In this document: positions 15,564 through 22,375 of the stretch, one piece after another
How positions within the stretch are numbered: the first letter of the stretch is position 1
Layout: each line of letters begins with the position of its first letter
DNA from: VGBK01 sp964548475
GTDB taxonomy: Bacteria > Actinomycetota > Acidimicrobiia > Spongiisociales > UBA11373
NCBI GenBank assembly: GCA_964548475.1
Contig: CAZJRF010000017.1
Span: forward strand, 1 to 24,987
Direction: 5' to 3'
DNA length: 24,987 bases
Translations under genes and position numbers: made by a program
Notes under the pieces: generated by a model
Told to the model about the DNA's origin: nothing
Seen by the model: only the letters and a program-made list of their open reading frames with translations
Databases searched by the model: none

Positions 15564-16570
15564 GACGGTATCTCCTGGTGCAGCCAGCAGCGCACCTTGT
15601 GACCCGGCTCCACCTCGATGAGGTTAGGCTCGGTGACGGTGCAGATCTCCAGGTTGTTCTCCTCGCGGGCGCGGCAGCGGGAGGCAAAGCGGCACCCGGG
15701 GGGCAGGTCTATGAGGTTGGGGACCCGGCCGGGGATCACGTCGAGCCACTCCTTGCGGGCGCCGATGATCGGCACCGAGCCGATGAGCCCCACCGTGTAG
15801 GGGTGCTTGGGGTGGGCGAAGAGATCCTCGGTGGAGGCCTCCTCCACGATGCGCCCGGCGTACATGACGGCCACCCGGTCGGCCATCTCGGCGACGATGC
15901 CCAGGTCGTGGGTGATGAGGATGATGGCCATCGCCAGCTCGGCCCGCAGGTGCCGCATCAAGTCGAGGATCTGGGCCTGGATGGTCACGTCGAGGGCGGT
16001 GGTCGGCTCGTCGGCGATCAGGAGCTCGGGTCCGGCGGCCAGGGCCATGGCGATCATCACCCGCTGGGCCATCCCCCCGGATAGCTCGTGGGGGTACGAC
16101 TTGATCCGGCGGGCCGGGTCGGAGATGCCCACCAGAGAGAGCATGTCCAGGGCCTTCTCGACCCCCACCTTGCGCTTGAGACCCTGGTGGATCTCGTAGA
16201 CCTCGGCGATCTGGAAGCCGGCGGTGTAGACCGGGTTCAACGAAGAGATGGGCTGCTGGAAGATCATCGAGATGCGGTCGCCGCGGATGTCGCGCATCTC
16301 CTGGATCGTCTTGGTGAGCAGCTCCTCGCCGTGGAAGCGGATGGACCCTTGCACGATCTTCCCCGGGTCGGACACCAGGCGCAGGACGGAGAGAGAGGTG
16401 ACGCTCTTGCCGCAGCCCGACTCGCCGACCAGGCCGAGGATCTCTCCCCGGCTGATGGCCAGGTCCACTCCGTCTACCGCCTTCACCACGCCGTCGCGAG
16501 TGAAGTAGTGCGTGGAGAGGTTCTCGACCTCGAGGAGGGGAGCGGCGTTGCTCACCGGGCGGTTGCTCAT
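15560..16570 (-). CDS. oppD: Oligopeptide-type ABC transporter, ATP-binding protein (OppD-like)
   Basis: A 336-residue ATPase. The start is ATG 16570, overlapping the oppC stop as ATGA; the open frame extends to 17257 but that part is a shadow of oppC. Motifs: Walker A GESGCGKSV, Q-loop FQQPISSLNPVYT, signature LSGGMAQRVMIAMA, Walker B LLIADEPTTALD, H-loop ITHDLGIVAEMADRVAVMYAG. The C-terminal domain has HPKHPYTVGLIGSVP and the Cys pattern CRFASRCRAREE, EICT and RCWL, typical of the OppD/DppD group. It pairs with OppF to drive uptake through OppBC. The substrate class (peptide, nickel or other) is not decided by the ATPases. Confidence 0.93.
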   Translation of the reverse strand: MSNRPVSNAAPLLEVENLSTHYFTRDGVVKAVDGVDLAISRGEILGLVGESGCGKSVTSLSVLRLVSDPGKIVQGSIRFHGEELLTKTIQEMRDIRGDRISMIFQQPISSLNPVYTAGFQIAEVYEIHQGLKRKVGVEKALDMLSLVGISDPARRIKSYPHELSGGMAQRVMIAMALAAGPELLIADEPTTALDVTIQAQILDLMRHLRAELAMAIILITHDLGIVAEMADRVAVMYAGRIVEEASTEDLFAHPKHPYTVGLIGSVPIIGARKEWLDVIPGRVPNLIDLPPGCRFASRCRAREENNLEICTVTEPNLIEVEPGHKVRCWLHQEIPS

Positions 16571-17565
16571 CGGTTCAGCCTCGGGTCGAGGGCGTCGCGC
16601 AGGCCGTCGCCGAGCAGGTTGAAGGAGAGCACGTTCCACATGATGGCGAACCCGGGGAAGAAGACCAGGTGGGGGGCAGTGAAGACCTGGTTGCGCTCGG
16701 CCGCCAGCATGGACCCCCATTCCGCGGTGGGAGGCCGCACGCCCAGGCCGAGGAAGGACAGAGCGGCGATCTCCAGCACGGCGGTGGCCACTCCGAGGGT
16801 GGCCTGGACCACCAACGGCGTGAGAGAGTTGGGGAGAATACGGTTCCAGATGATGCGGGAGGTGGAGACGCCCAGGGCGCGGTCGGCGGCCACATAGTCG
16901 TTCTCTCTCACCGTGAGCACAGCCGATCGCACTACGCGCGCGTAGGCCGGGATTGTGACGATGGAGATGGCCAGGATGGCGTTGATCAAGCCCTGTCCCA
17001 GCACGGTGATGATCGCGATGGCCAGGAGCAGCGCGGGGAATGCCAGCAGTACATCCATGACCCGCATAATGAGGTTGTCGATACGGCCTCCGAAGAACCC
17101 CGCCAGCAACCCCAGCAGGGTGCCCGCCGCCACCGCCACCGTCACCGCCCCGACGCCCGCGATGAGGGAGATGCGGGACCCGTAGATGAGGCGGCTGAAC
17201 TCGTCGCGCCCGTTGCCGTCGATGCCCAGTATGTGCTGGGGTTTGGCGGGGTCGCACCCGAACAGGTGAATGCAGGGCGGGTCGCGTGGCGTGATGTCTT
17301 CCTTGCCCAGCAGGACATCGTTGGGCCCGTAGGGGGCGATGAGGGGGGCGAAGATGGCCACGAGGACGAGCAGGGACAGCATGACGAGGCCGATGCGGGC
17401 CGACCGCTTGTGGGTTAGTTCACGGAAGGCGGTGGCCCACAGGCCCCGGGTCTCGGGGAGGTGGGCCGTCTCCGCGCGGAGGTCGGTCCCCTCGGGGAGA
17501 GATCCTGCCGGAGTGGGGCCCTCGGGATGGAGGGGATCGGGCACGATGTCGCCGGGGTCTCTCAT
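16567..17565 (-). CDS. oppC: Oligopeptide-type ABC transporter, permease (OppC-like)
   Basis: A 332-residue inner-membrane permease. It has a longer-than-usual hydrophilic N-terminus (~50 residues, Pro- and Asp/Glu-rich), then RSARIGLVMLSLLVLVAIFAPLIAPYGPND, the typical OppC/DppC start of the first helix, and an extracytoplasmic loop with HILGIDGNGRDEFSRLIYGSRISL. The cytoplasmic EAA coupling loop is DYVAADRALGVSTSRIIWNRILPN, followed by ALSFLGLGVRPPTAEWGSML, a strong family signature. About six membrane helices are seen. The ATG at 17565 overlaps the oppB stop, and its own stop overlaps the oppD start. It forms a heterodimer with OppB. Confidence 0.93.
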   Translation of the reverse strand: MRDPGDIVPDPLHPEGPTPAGSLPEGTDLRAETAHLPETRGLWATAFRELTHKRSARIGLVMLSLLVLVAIFAPLIAPYGPNDVLLGKEDITPRDPPCIHLFGCDPAKPQHILGIDGNGRDEFSRLIYGSRISLIAGVGAVTVAVAAGTLLGLLAGFFGGRIDNLIMRVMDVLLAFPALLLAIAIITVLGQGLINAILAISIVTIPAYARVVRSAVLTVRENDYVAADRALGVSTSRIIWNRILPNSLTPLVVQATLGVATAVLEIAALSFLGLGVRPPTAEWGSMLAAERNQVFTAPHLVFFPGFAIMWNVLSFNLLGDGLRDALDPRLNR

Positions 17566-18623
17566 GACACCCTGACCTTCGGGTTCAGGTAGGTGTAGAG
17601 GATGTCCACCACCATGTTGACCAGCACGAAGCCCACCGCCACCACCAGGGTGAAGCCCTGGACCACCGCGTAGTCACGGGAGGTGATGGCCTCGAAGAGG
17701 CTCTTGCCCACGCCGGAGAGGCCGAAGATGGTCTCGGTGAGGATGGCGCCGCCCATGAGCGTGCCCAGCGACAGCCCGATGACCGTGACCACGGGGAGCA
17801 TGGCGTTGCGCAGGGCGTGGCGGATGACTACCCGCCTCTCGGGTAACCCCTTGGCCCTTGCGGTACGCACGTAGTCGAGGCTGAGCACGTCGAGGAGAGA
17901 CGAGCGGGTCATCCGCGCTATCACCGCCATCGGGATGGTGCCCAGGGCGAGGGCGGGCAGGATCAAGTGGCCGGCGGCGCTGCGGAAAGCGATCCCGTTG
18001 CCGCTGAGAACGGCGTTGACGACGTTCATGTTGGAGATGAACTCGTTGATTCCCCAGGCGGGCAAGCCCCACACCTCGTAGAAGGGAGGGGTGAGCAACC
18101 CGGCGTCCATGGACCCGGACGGGGGGAGTGATAAGAAGGTACCTCCTAAAACGACGGCGAAGAGGTACTGCAGCATCAGTCCGAGCCAGAACACCGGCAT
18201 GGAGACGCCGATGTTGGCCCCCACCATGGTGGCCACGTCCAGGGCCGAGTTATGCCGGTAGCCGGAGATGATGCCGAAGGGGACTCCTGCCAGCACGGCC
18301 ACCGTGAGCGCCGCCAGCGACAACTCGATGGTGATGGGGAGGCGTTCCATCAGCATCGTGGTCACCGGCCGGCCGAAGCGGAACGACTCCCCCAGGTCGC
18401 CGGTGAAGACATCCCTGATGTAGACCCCGAACTGGATCCAGATGGGCTCGTTCAGGCCCTTTCGTTGCAGGAAGGCATCGCAGATCTCGTCGGTGGCCCG
18501 TTCGCCCAGCACCGCGCGGCAGGGATCACCCGGGAGCACCCTGGCCAGCAGGAACGTCACAAAGAGGATCCCGAGCAGGACCGGGATCGAGTACAACAGT
18601 CGGCGGGTTACGAAGCGGGCCAT
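17562..18623 (-). CDS. oppB: Oligopeptide-type ABC transporter, permease (OppB-like)
   Basis: A 353-residue inner-membrane permease. The N-terminus RRLLYSIPVLLGILFVTFLL followed by LPGDPC is typical of OppB/DppB, then GDLGESFRFGRPVTTMLMERLP. The EAA loop reads DYVRTARAKGLPERRVVIRHALRN near residue 270, followed by GGAILTETIFGLSGVG. About six membrane helices are visible. Between helices is a longer external segment (around FLSLPPSGSMDAGLLTPPFYEVWGLP). The ATG at 18623 lies 74 bp after the oppA stop, with an intrinsic terminator in between. TAGATT sits 9 bp before the ATG and no clear ribosome-binding site is present, so a weak separate promoter for oppBCDF is possible but uncertain. Confidence 0.93.
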   Translation of the reverse strand: MARFVTRRLLYSIPVLLGILFVTFLLARVLPGDPCRAVLGERATDEICDAFLQRKGLNEPIWIQFGVYIRDVFTGDLGESFRFGRPVTTMLMERLPITIELSLAALTVAVLAGVPFGIISGYRHNSALDVATMVGANIGVSMPVFWLGLMLQYLFAVVLGGTFLSLPPSGSMDAGLLTPPFYEVWGLPAWGINEFISNMNVVNAVLSGNGIAFRSAAGHLILPALALGTIPMAVIARMTRSSLLDVLSLDYVRTARAKGLPERRVVIRHALRNAMLPVVTVIGLSLGTLMGGAILTETIFGLSGVGKSLFEAITSRDYAVVQGFTLVVAVGFVLVNMVVDILYTYLNPKVRVS

Positions 18624-18642
18624 TGAGGGAACAATCTACCGG

Positions 18643-18680
18643 AAAAGCAGTGGGGGGCGCCCGGCGGGCGCCCCCCACTG
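18643..18680 (-). terminator. Intrinsic terminator between oppA and oppB
   Basis: A perfect 15-bp stem (18648-18662 with 18666-18680), a 3-nt loop, and then C plus TTTT on the minus strand (18647-18643). It starts 17 bp after the oppA stop. In this position it would cut most transcripts after oppA and leave oppBCDF at lower level, a common arrangement for binding-protein operons. On the plus strand there is no T-tract, so its direction is leftward. Confidence 0.85.
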
Positions 18681-18697
18681 GTCTGTTTGGACGGTGC

Positions 18698-20434
18698 TTA
18701 ACCCTCCGGTGGGTTCAGGAAGGCCCCGAACAGACCGCCCCAGTAGGTGAAGCTGCCGTCGCGGCCGACGTGGAGCGGATGGGCCGCGTCCCACTGCACC
18801 ACGTAGGACATGACGACGTCGTTGGCGTCGAGGGCGCTGCCGTCGTGGAACAGCACACCCGGCCGCAGGTAGCAGGTCCACTCGGTCAGGTCCTCGTTGG
18901 CGTCGCATGAGGTGGCCAGGCCGGGGACGGTGTCCGTGGCACCGATCTCGTAGGCCAGGAGCGATTCGTTGATCTGCTCGCAGGCCCGCAGGCTCTCGCC
19001 GTCAGTTTCGTCGGCGCAGTAGAGGCCGATGGGCTCGGCGTTCTGCATCCACACGAAGGTGTCCCGGCCGCCCGGGTCCATGACGGCGAAGTACTCGTTA
19101 GAGAGCGGGCTGGCGTGGGCCCCGACGACGTCCGCCTTGTAGGCCAGGGCGGAGCCGCCGTGGGCGACCGGGATCATCGGCACGTGCTGCTTGATCAGAT
19201 CGGCCGCCTCCCGGTAGAGGACGTCGCGCTCCGCCTGGTCGGACAGCTGCCCGGCCTCCGTGAGGATTGCGGTCAGGTCGTCGAACTTGTCGCCGAACTG
19301 GTCGGATGCCCCCGCCCCGAAGTGGAAGTCGAGGAAGTTGGTCGCATCCGGGTAGTCGGCTCCCCAGCCCAGCATGTGCAGGGGGAGTTCGCCGGCGTCG
19401 GAGGCGTCGATGAAGGTGCCCGACTCCATCACGTTGAGGGTGACGTTGACACCGATATCGGCCAGCTGTGCCTGGAGGTCCTGGGCCACCACTGCCGGCT
19501 GCGGCAGGTAGCCGCGCACCACGTCACGGTAGGAGAGCTCGATATCGAACCCATCGGGGTACCCGGCCGCGGCCAGCAGATCCATGGCGGCCTGCGGGTC
19601 GTACTCGTACCAGGTGGCTCCCTCCGCGTAGCCCGGGATGGCTGCGGGCAGGAACTGCTCGGCCACCGCGGAGCCCGGCGGGTAGAAGTTGTCGACGATC
19701 CGCTGCTTATCGATGGCCATGGCCAGCGCCTGGCGGACTTGCTCGTTATCGAGCGGCGGGAACCAGTTGTTGATCCCCAGGTAGAAGATGTTCAGCGAGT
19801 CCCGCACGACCAGCTGCATGCCGGCGTCGCCTTCAACGGTCTCGAAGTCATCGGGTCCGACGTTGTCGATTCCGTCCACCTGCCCGGCCTGCAGCTCGAC
19901 CAGCCGCTGCGCGGCCTCGGAGCTCCAGCGGAACACCAGTGTGTCGGGGATGGCCGGGGTGCCCCAGTAGTCGTCGTTGCGGGTCAGGACCAGCTGGCTG
20001 CCGCGGTCCCACTGCGCGAGCTTGTAGGGCCCGGTGCCGATCGGGTTGGCGACCAGGGCGTCGCCCCCGCCGCCAGTCCCCTCGAGGTACTCGGCGGAGT
20101 GGATCCCGAAGGCGGAGAACGCCACCTTCGACCGGAAAGCCACATCCGGGTAGCACAGCGTGAAGCGGACGGTCAATTCGTCGACCGCCTCGATCGTCTG
20201 GATCTCGCCGCCGTAGTCGCAGTCCGGCGCCGAGTAGGACAGGCCCTCAAAGGCCGGGCCGGCCGTCGTCGTGGTCTCGGCGCCCGTCGTCGTGGTCTCG
20301 GCGCCCGTCGTCGTGGTCTCGGCGCCCGTCGTGGTAGGTGCTTGCGTCGTCGTCTCGTCACCTTCGTCGTCGCCGCAGGCGGCCACGAGCAAGGCGAGGA
20401 CGGCGATGAGGGCGAGGAACTTCCATCTCTTCAT
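18698..20434 (-). CDS. oppA: OppA-like substrate-binding lipoprotein, apparently circularly permuted
   Basis: A 578-residue lipoprotein of the SBP_bac_5 family. MKRWKFLALIAVLALLVAAC gives a lipobox VAAC with C20; residues ~21-60 are an acidic, Thr-rich linker with three GAETTTT repeats. The order of the body is unusual. Residues ~80-95 (IEAVDELTVRFTLCYPD) correspond to a strand normally over 100 residues into the mature protein, and the canonical middle and second lobe follow (NPIGTGPYKLAQWDRG, VRQALAMAIDKQRIV, ADYPDATNFLDFHFG). Residues ~458-578 then carry what is normally the beginning: DTFVWMQNAEPIGLYCADETDGESLRACEQINESLLAYE (over two stretches), LTEWTCYLRPGVLFHDGSALDANDVV. Six cysteines remain in the mature part (72, 94, 473, 485, 510, 521). 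It heads the opp operon. The ligand is unknown. GAGGG lies upstream of the ATG. Confidence 0.9.
   Translation of the reverse strand: MKRWKFLALIAVLALLVAACGDDEGDETTTQAPTTTGAETTTTGAETTTTGAETTTTAGPAFEGLSYSAPDCDYGGEIQTIEAVDELTVRFTLCYPDVAFRSKVAFSAFGIHSAEYLEGTGGGGDALVANPIGTGPYKLAQWDRGSQLVLTRNDDYWGTPAIPDTLVFRWSSEAAQRLVELQAGQVDGIDNVGPDDFETVEGDAGMQLVVRDSLNIFYLGINNWFPPLDNEQVRQALAMAIDKQRIVDNFYPPGSAVAEQFLPAAIPGYAEGATWYEYDPQAAMDLLAAAGYPDGFDIELSYRDVVRGYLPQPAVVAQDLQAQLADIGVNVTLNVMESGTFIDASDAGELPLHMLGWGADYPDATNFLDFHFGAGASDQFGDKFDDLTAILTEAGQLSDQAERDVLYREAADLIKQHVPMIPVAHGGSALAYKADVVGAHASPLSNEYFAVMDPGGRDTFVWMQNAEPIGLYCADETDGESLRACEQINESLLAYEIGATDTVPGLATSCDANEDLTEWTCYLRPGVLFHDGSALDANDVVMSYVVQWDAAHPLHVGRDGSFTYWGGLFGAFLNPPEG
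20265..20327 (-). repeat. Three exact 21-bp tandem repeats in the oppA linker
   Basis: Three identical 21-bp units (20265-20285, 20286-20306, 20307-20327) encode three GAETTTT heptads in the linker between the lipid anchor and the binding domain. A partial fourth unit continues beyond 20327. Exact in-frame identity suggests recent expansion or slippage. Confidence 0.9.
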
Positions 20435-20463
20435 ATCGTTTCCCTCGTTCAGCCGATGTGCCT

Positions 20464-20486
20464 ATCCCGATCGGTGGGATCGGGAT
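20464..20486 (-). promoter_or_regulatory. Inverted repeat in the oppA leader, possible operator
   Basis: A perfect 9-bp inverted repeat, ATCCCGATC-ggtgg-GATCGGGAT, 29 bp before the oppA ATG. Just upstream on the minus strand is TAGGCT (20498-20493), a possible -10, with TTGACC (20524-20519) as a -35 at a rather long 20-21 bp spacing. The repeat would cover the transcription start or early leader, where an operator or a leader stem-loop would lie. The rest of the 20435-20569 gap holds another short hairpin (GACCCC-ggcg-GGGGTC, 20508-20523). Confidence 0.4.
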
Positions 20487-20569
20487 GGACGAAGCCTAGT
20501 CGTGAATGACCCCGGCGGGGGTCAACAGGTGCCGGCCCGTCTCGAAAATCAAGGCTCAAGAACGGATTC

Positions 20570-21070
20570 TCAGGTGTTAGCGAAAGCCGGGTGGTAGCTG
20601 ACCTCGCCCGATAGGCCGTCGGCGGCCCCCTCCCTCACCTCGAGTGCCTGGAAGGCCTCCCCCGCGTCGCGGTAGTACAGGCCGAAGCGCTCGGCGGGGA
20701 CGAAGCCGAAGCGGCTGTAGTAGTCGGGGTAGCCGAGTACCACCACCAGACCCTCGTCACGCACCCGGCAGTGCTGCAGGAAGGCGTCCACGAGGTGGGC
20801 GCCGATGCCGTGCCCCTGGTAATCGGGATCCACCGCTAAGGGGCCCAGGGCTACCGCCGCCCGCTCCACGCCGCCCGCCTGCACGGGTGAGAGAGCCACG
20901 TGTCCCACCACCCGGTCGCGCACCACCGCGACCAGGGATGCCAGCAGGGCGCCTTGCCCGCGCAAGGACTCGACCACGGCCGCCTCGTCGGTGCGCCCGA
21001 AGGCGCGAATGTGCACTTCCCAGATGGCCTCGTCGTCGCCGGATTCCTCGGCCCGGATTAGCAGCTTCAC
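20570..21070 (-). CDS. GNAT-family N-acetyltransferase
   Basis: A 166-residue acetyltransferase. The GTG at 21070 is chosen because AGGAG lies 5 bp upstream and the protein then begins MKLLIRAEESGDDEAIWEVH, the usual first strand and helix of the fold; the frame is open to 21331 without family-like sequence. The acetyl-CoA-binding motif is LGPLAVDPDYQGHGIGAHLV (residues ~75-94), matching the Q/RxxGxG/A signature. Later come VVVLGYPDYYSRFGFVPAERFGL and a C-terminal strand, like the YhbS/COG3153 group of small acetyltransferases. The acceptor is unknown. It lies between the fad and opp operons on the same strand and is preceded by strong hairpins, so it probably has its own promoter. Confidence 0.88.
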   Translation of the reverse strand: MKLLIRAEESGDDEAIWEVHIRAFGRTDEAAVVESLRGQGALLASLVAVVRDRVVGHVALSPVQAGGVERAAVALGPLAVDPDYQGHGIGAHLVDAFLQHCRVRDEGLVVVLGYPDYYSRFGFVPAERFGLYYRDAGEAFQALEVREGAADGLSGEVSYHPAFANT

Positions 21071-21113
21071 GGCGGCTCCTGGTGTTCGATCGGTCGCTTC
21101 CAGCCTACGGTAA

Positions 21114-21135
21114 GCGCGGCCTTCCGTGGCCGCGC
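21114..21135 (-). repeat. Hairpin GCGCGGCC/GGCCGCGC upstream of the acetyltransferase gene
   Basis: Perfect 8-bp inverted repeat (21114-21121 with 21128-21135) with a 6-nt loop, immediately next to the larger 27-bp hairpin and 44 bp upstream of the GNAT start. It may add to termination of the fad transcript. There is no T-tract. Confidence 0.45.
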
Positions 21136-21137
21136 GG

Positions 21138-21195
21138 ACCCGGCAGAGAAGCAGGCGGCGGAGCATCAGCTCCGCCGCCTGCTTCTCTGCCGGGT
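21138..21195 (-). terminator. Perfect 27-bp hairpin after fadA, probable terminator
   Basis: Arms 21138-21164 and 21169-21195 are perfectly complementary over 27 bp with a 4-nt loop. The hairpin begins 6 bp after the fadA stop in the direction of transcription. It lacks a T-tract on either side, so it may act as a terminator of the non-U-tract type, as an mRNA 3' stabiliser, or have another origin. Confidence 0.6.
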
Positions 21196-21201
21196 TGGTC
21201 T

Positions 21202-22356
21202 CTAGCTGAGCCGGCGGAAGATGGCCGCCGCCCCCATGCCGCCGCCGATGCACATGCTCACGATGCCGTACTCGACCTCGCGGCGCTTCATCTCGTGCAG
21301 CAGCGTGGCGGTGATCTTGGCTCCGGTGCACCCGAGGGGGTGCCCCAGGGCAACGGCCCCGCCGTTGACGTTCACGATCGACTGGTCCAGGCCCAGCTTG
21401 CGGATGCAGTAGAGGGCCTGGCTGGCGAAGGCCTCGTTCAACTCGATCAGGCCGATGTCCTTGAGATGCATCCCCGCCTTCTGCAGGACCTTGGGGATGG
21501 CCACCGAAGGGCCGATGCCCATCTCGTCGGGGTGCACCCCCGCCACCTGGTAGGCCACCAACTCCGCCATGGGGGTGAAGCCCAGCTCCTCGGCCTTGGC
21601 CTTGGTCATCAGGAGCTCCAGGCCGGCCCCGTCGGAGGTCTGGGAGGAGTTGCCGGCGGTGGACACGCCGTTCACTTTGAAGGCGGGGCGCAGCTTGGCC
21701 ATGGCCTCCAGGGTGCTATCGCGCGGGCCCTCGTCGGTGTCCCAGACGATCTCCTTGCCGTCCAGTTTGGTGGCGATGGGGATGATCTCGTCCTTGAAGC
21801 GGCCCTCCTTGATGGCCGCGATGGCCTTCTTGTTGGATTCCAGGCCGAAGGCGTCCTGGTCTTCACGGCTGATGCTGTAGCGGGTGGAGACGGTCTCGCT
21901 GGTAATACCCATCCCCTCGTAAGCCCAGGGGAAGTTGTCCGCCAGCCAGGGGTTGGCGGTGGTCTTGTTGCCGCCCATGGGGACCATGGACATCGACTCG
22001 ACCCCGCCGGTGAGGACGATGTCCGACCAGTCGGCCGCGATCTGGGCCGCCCCGGTGGCCAGGGTCTGCAGCCCCGACGAGCAGAAGCGGTTGATCGTCA
22101 TCCCCGGCACCGTGACGGGGATCCCCGCCCGCAGCAAGGCCAGACGGGCGACGTTCATGCCCTGCTCCGCCTCGGGGAAGGCGCAGCCGATGATCACGTC
22201 GTCGATGGTCTCGGGATCCAAGTCGGGGACCCGCTCCAGGAAGCCCTTGATGAGCAGGCCGAGCAACTCATCGGGCCGGGTTTGTCGCAGCGTGCCGCGC
22301 GGAGCCCGCCCGATGGCGGTCCGGTAGGCGTGGGTTACGACTACTCCAGTGCTCAT
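21202..22356 (-). CDS. fadA: Acetyl-CoA acyltransferase (3-ketoacyl-CoA thiolase)
   Basis: A 384-residue thiolase that cleaves 3-ketoacyl-CoA with CoA in the last step of beta-oxidation. The acyl-accepting cysteine is C92 in NRFCSSGLQ; the other catalytic residues are H339 in GHPLGCTGAK and C369 in MCIGGGMG. Other family motifs are GGVESMSMVPMG, GNSSQTSDGAG and ELNEAFASQAL. GNSSQTSDGA is typical of the FadA group partnered with FadN or FadB, rather than biosynthetic acetoacetyl-CoA thiolases. Length is normal (~390). It starts with ATG at 22356, 19 bp after the fadN-like gene, with AGGAG just upstream, and is clearly in the same operon. A strong hairpin follows its stop. Confidence 0.95.
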   Translation of the reverse strand: MSTGVVVTHAYRTAIGRAPRGTLRQTRPDELLGLLIKGFLERVPDLDPETIDDVIIGCAFPEAEQGMNVARLALLRAGIPVTVPGMTINRFCSSGLQTLATGAAQIAADWSDIVLTGGVESMSMVPMGGNKTTANPWLADNFPWAYEGMGITSETVSTRYSISREDQDAFGLESNKKAIAAIKEGRFKDEIIPIATKLDGKEIVWDTDEGPRDSTLEAMAKLRPAFKVNGVSTAGNSSQTSDGAGLELLMTKAKAEELGFTPMAELVAYQVAGVHPDEMGIGPSVAIPKVLQKAGMHLKDIGLIELNEAFASQALYCIRKLGLDQSIVNVNGGAVALGHPLGCTGAKITATLLHEMKRREVEYGIVSMCIGGGMGAAAIFRRLS

Positions 22357-22375
22357 TCATCTGCTCCTTTGCCTG

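Noticed and set aside
14520..16897. Plus-strand frames of 360, 168 and 269 codons opposite oppF and oppD
   Set aside because: Antisense shadows of ABC ATPase genes, which show all expected motifs on the minus strand.
19115..20509. A 464-codon plus-strand frame opposite oppA
   Set aside because: Antisense shadow of a clear lipoprotein gene, with low-complexity Val/Gly/Asp/Arg composition and no recognisable domain.
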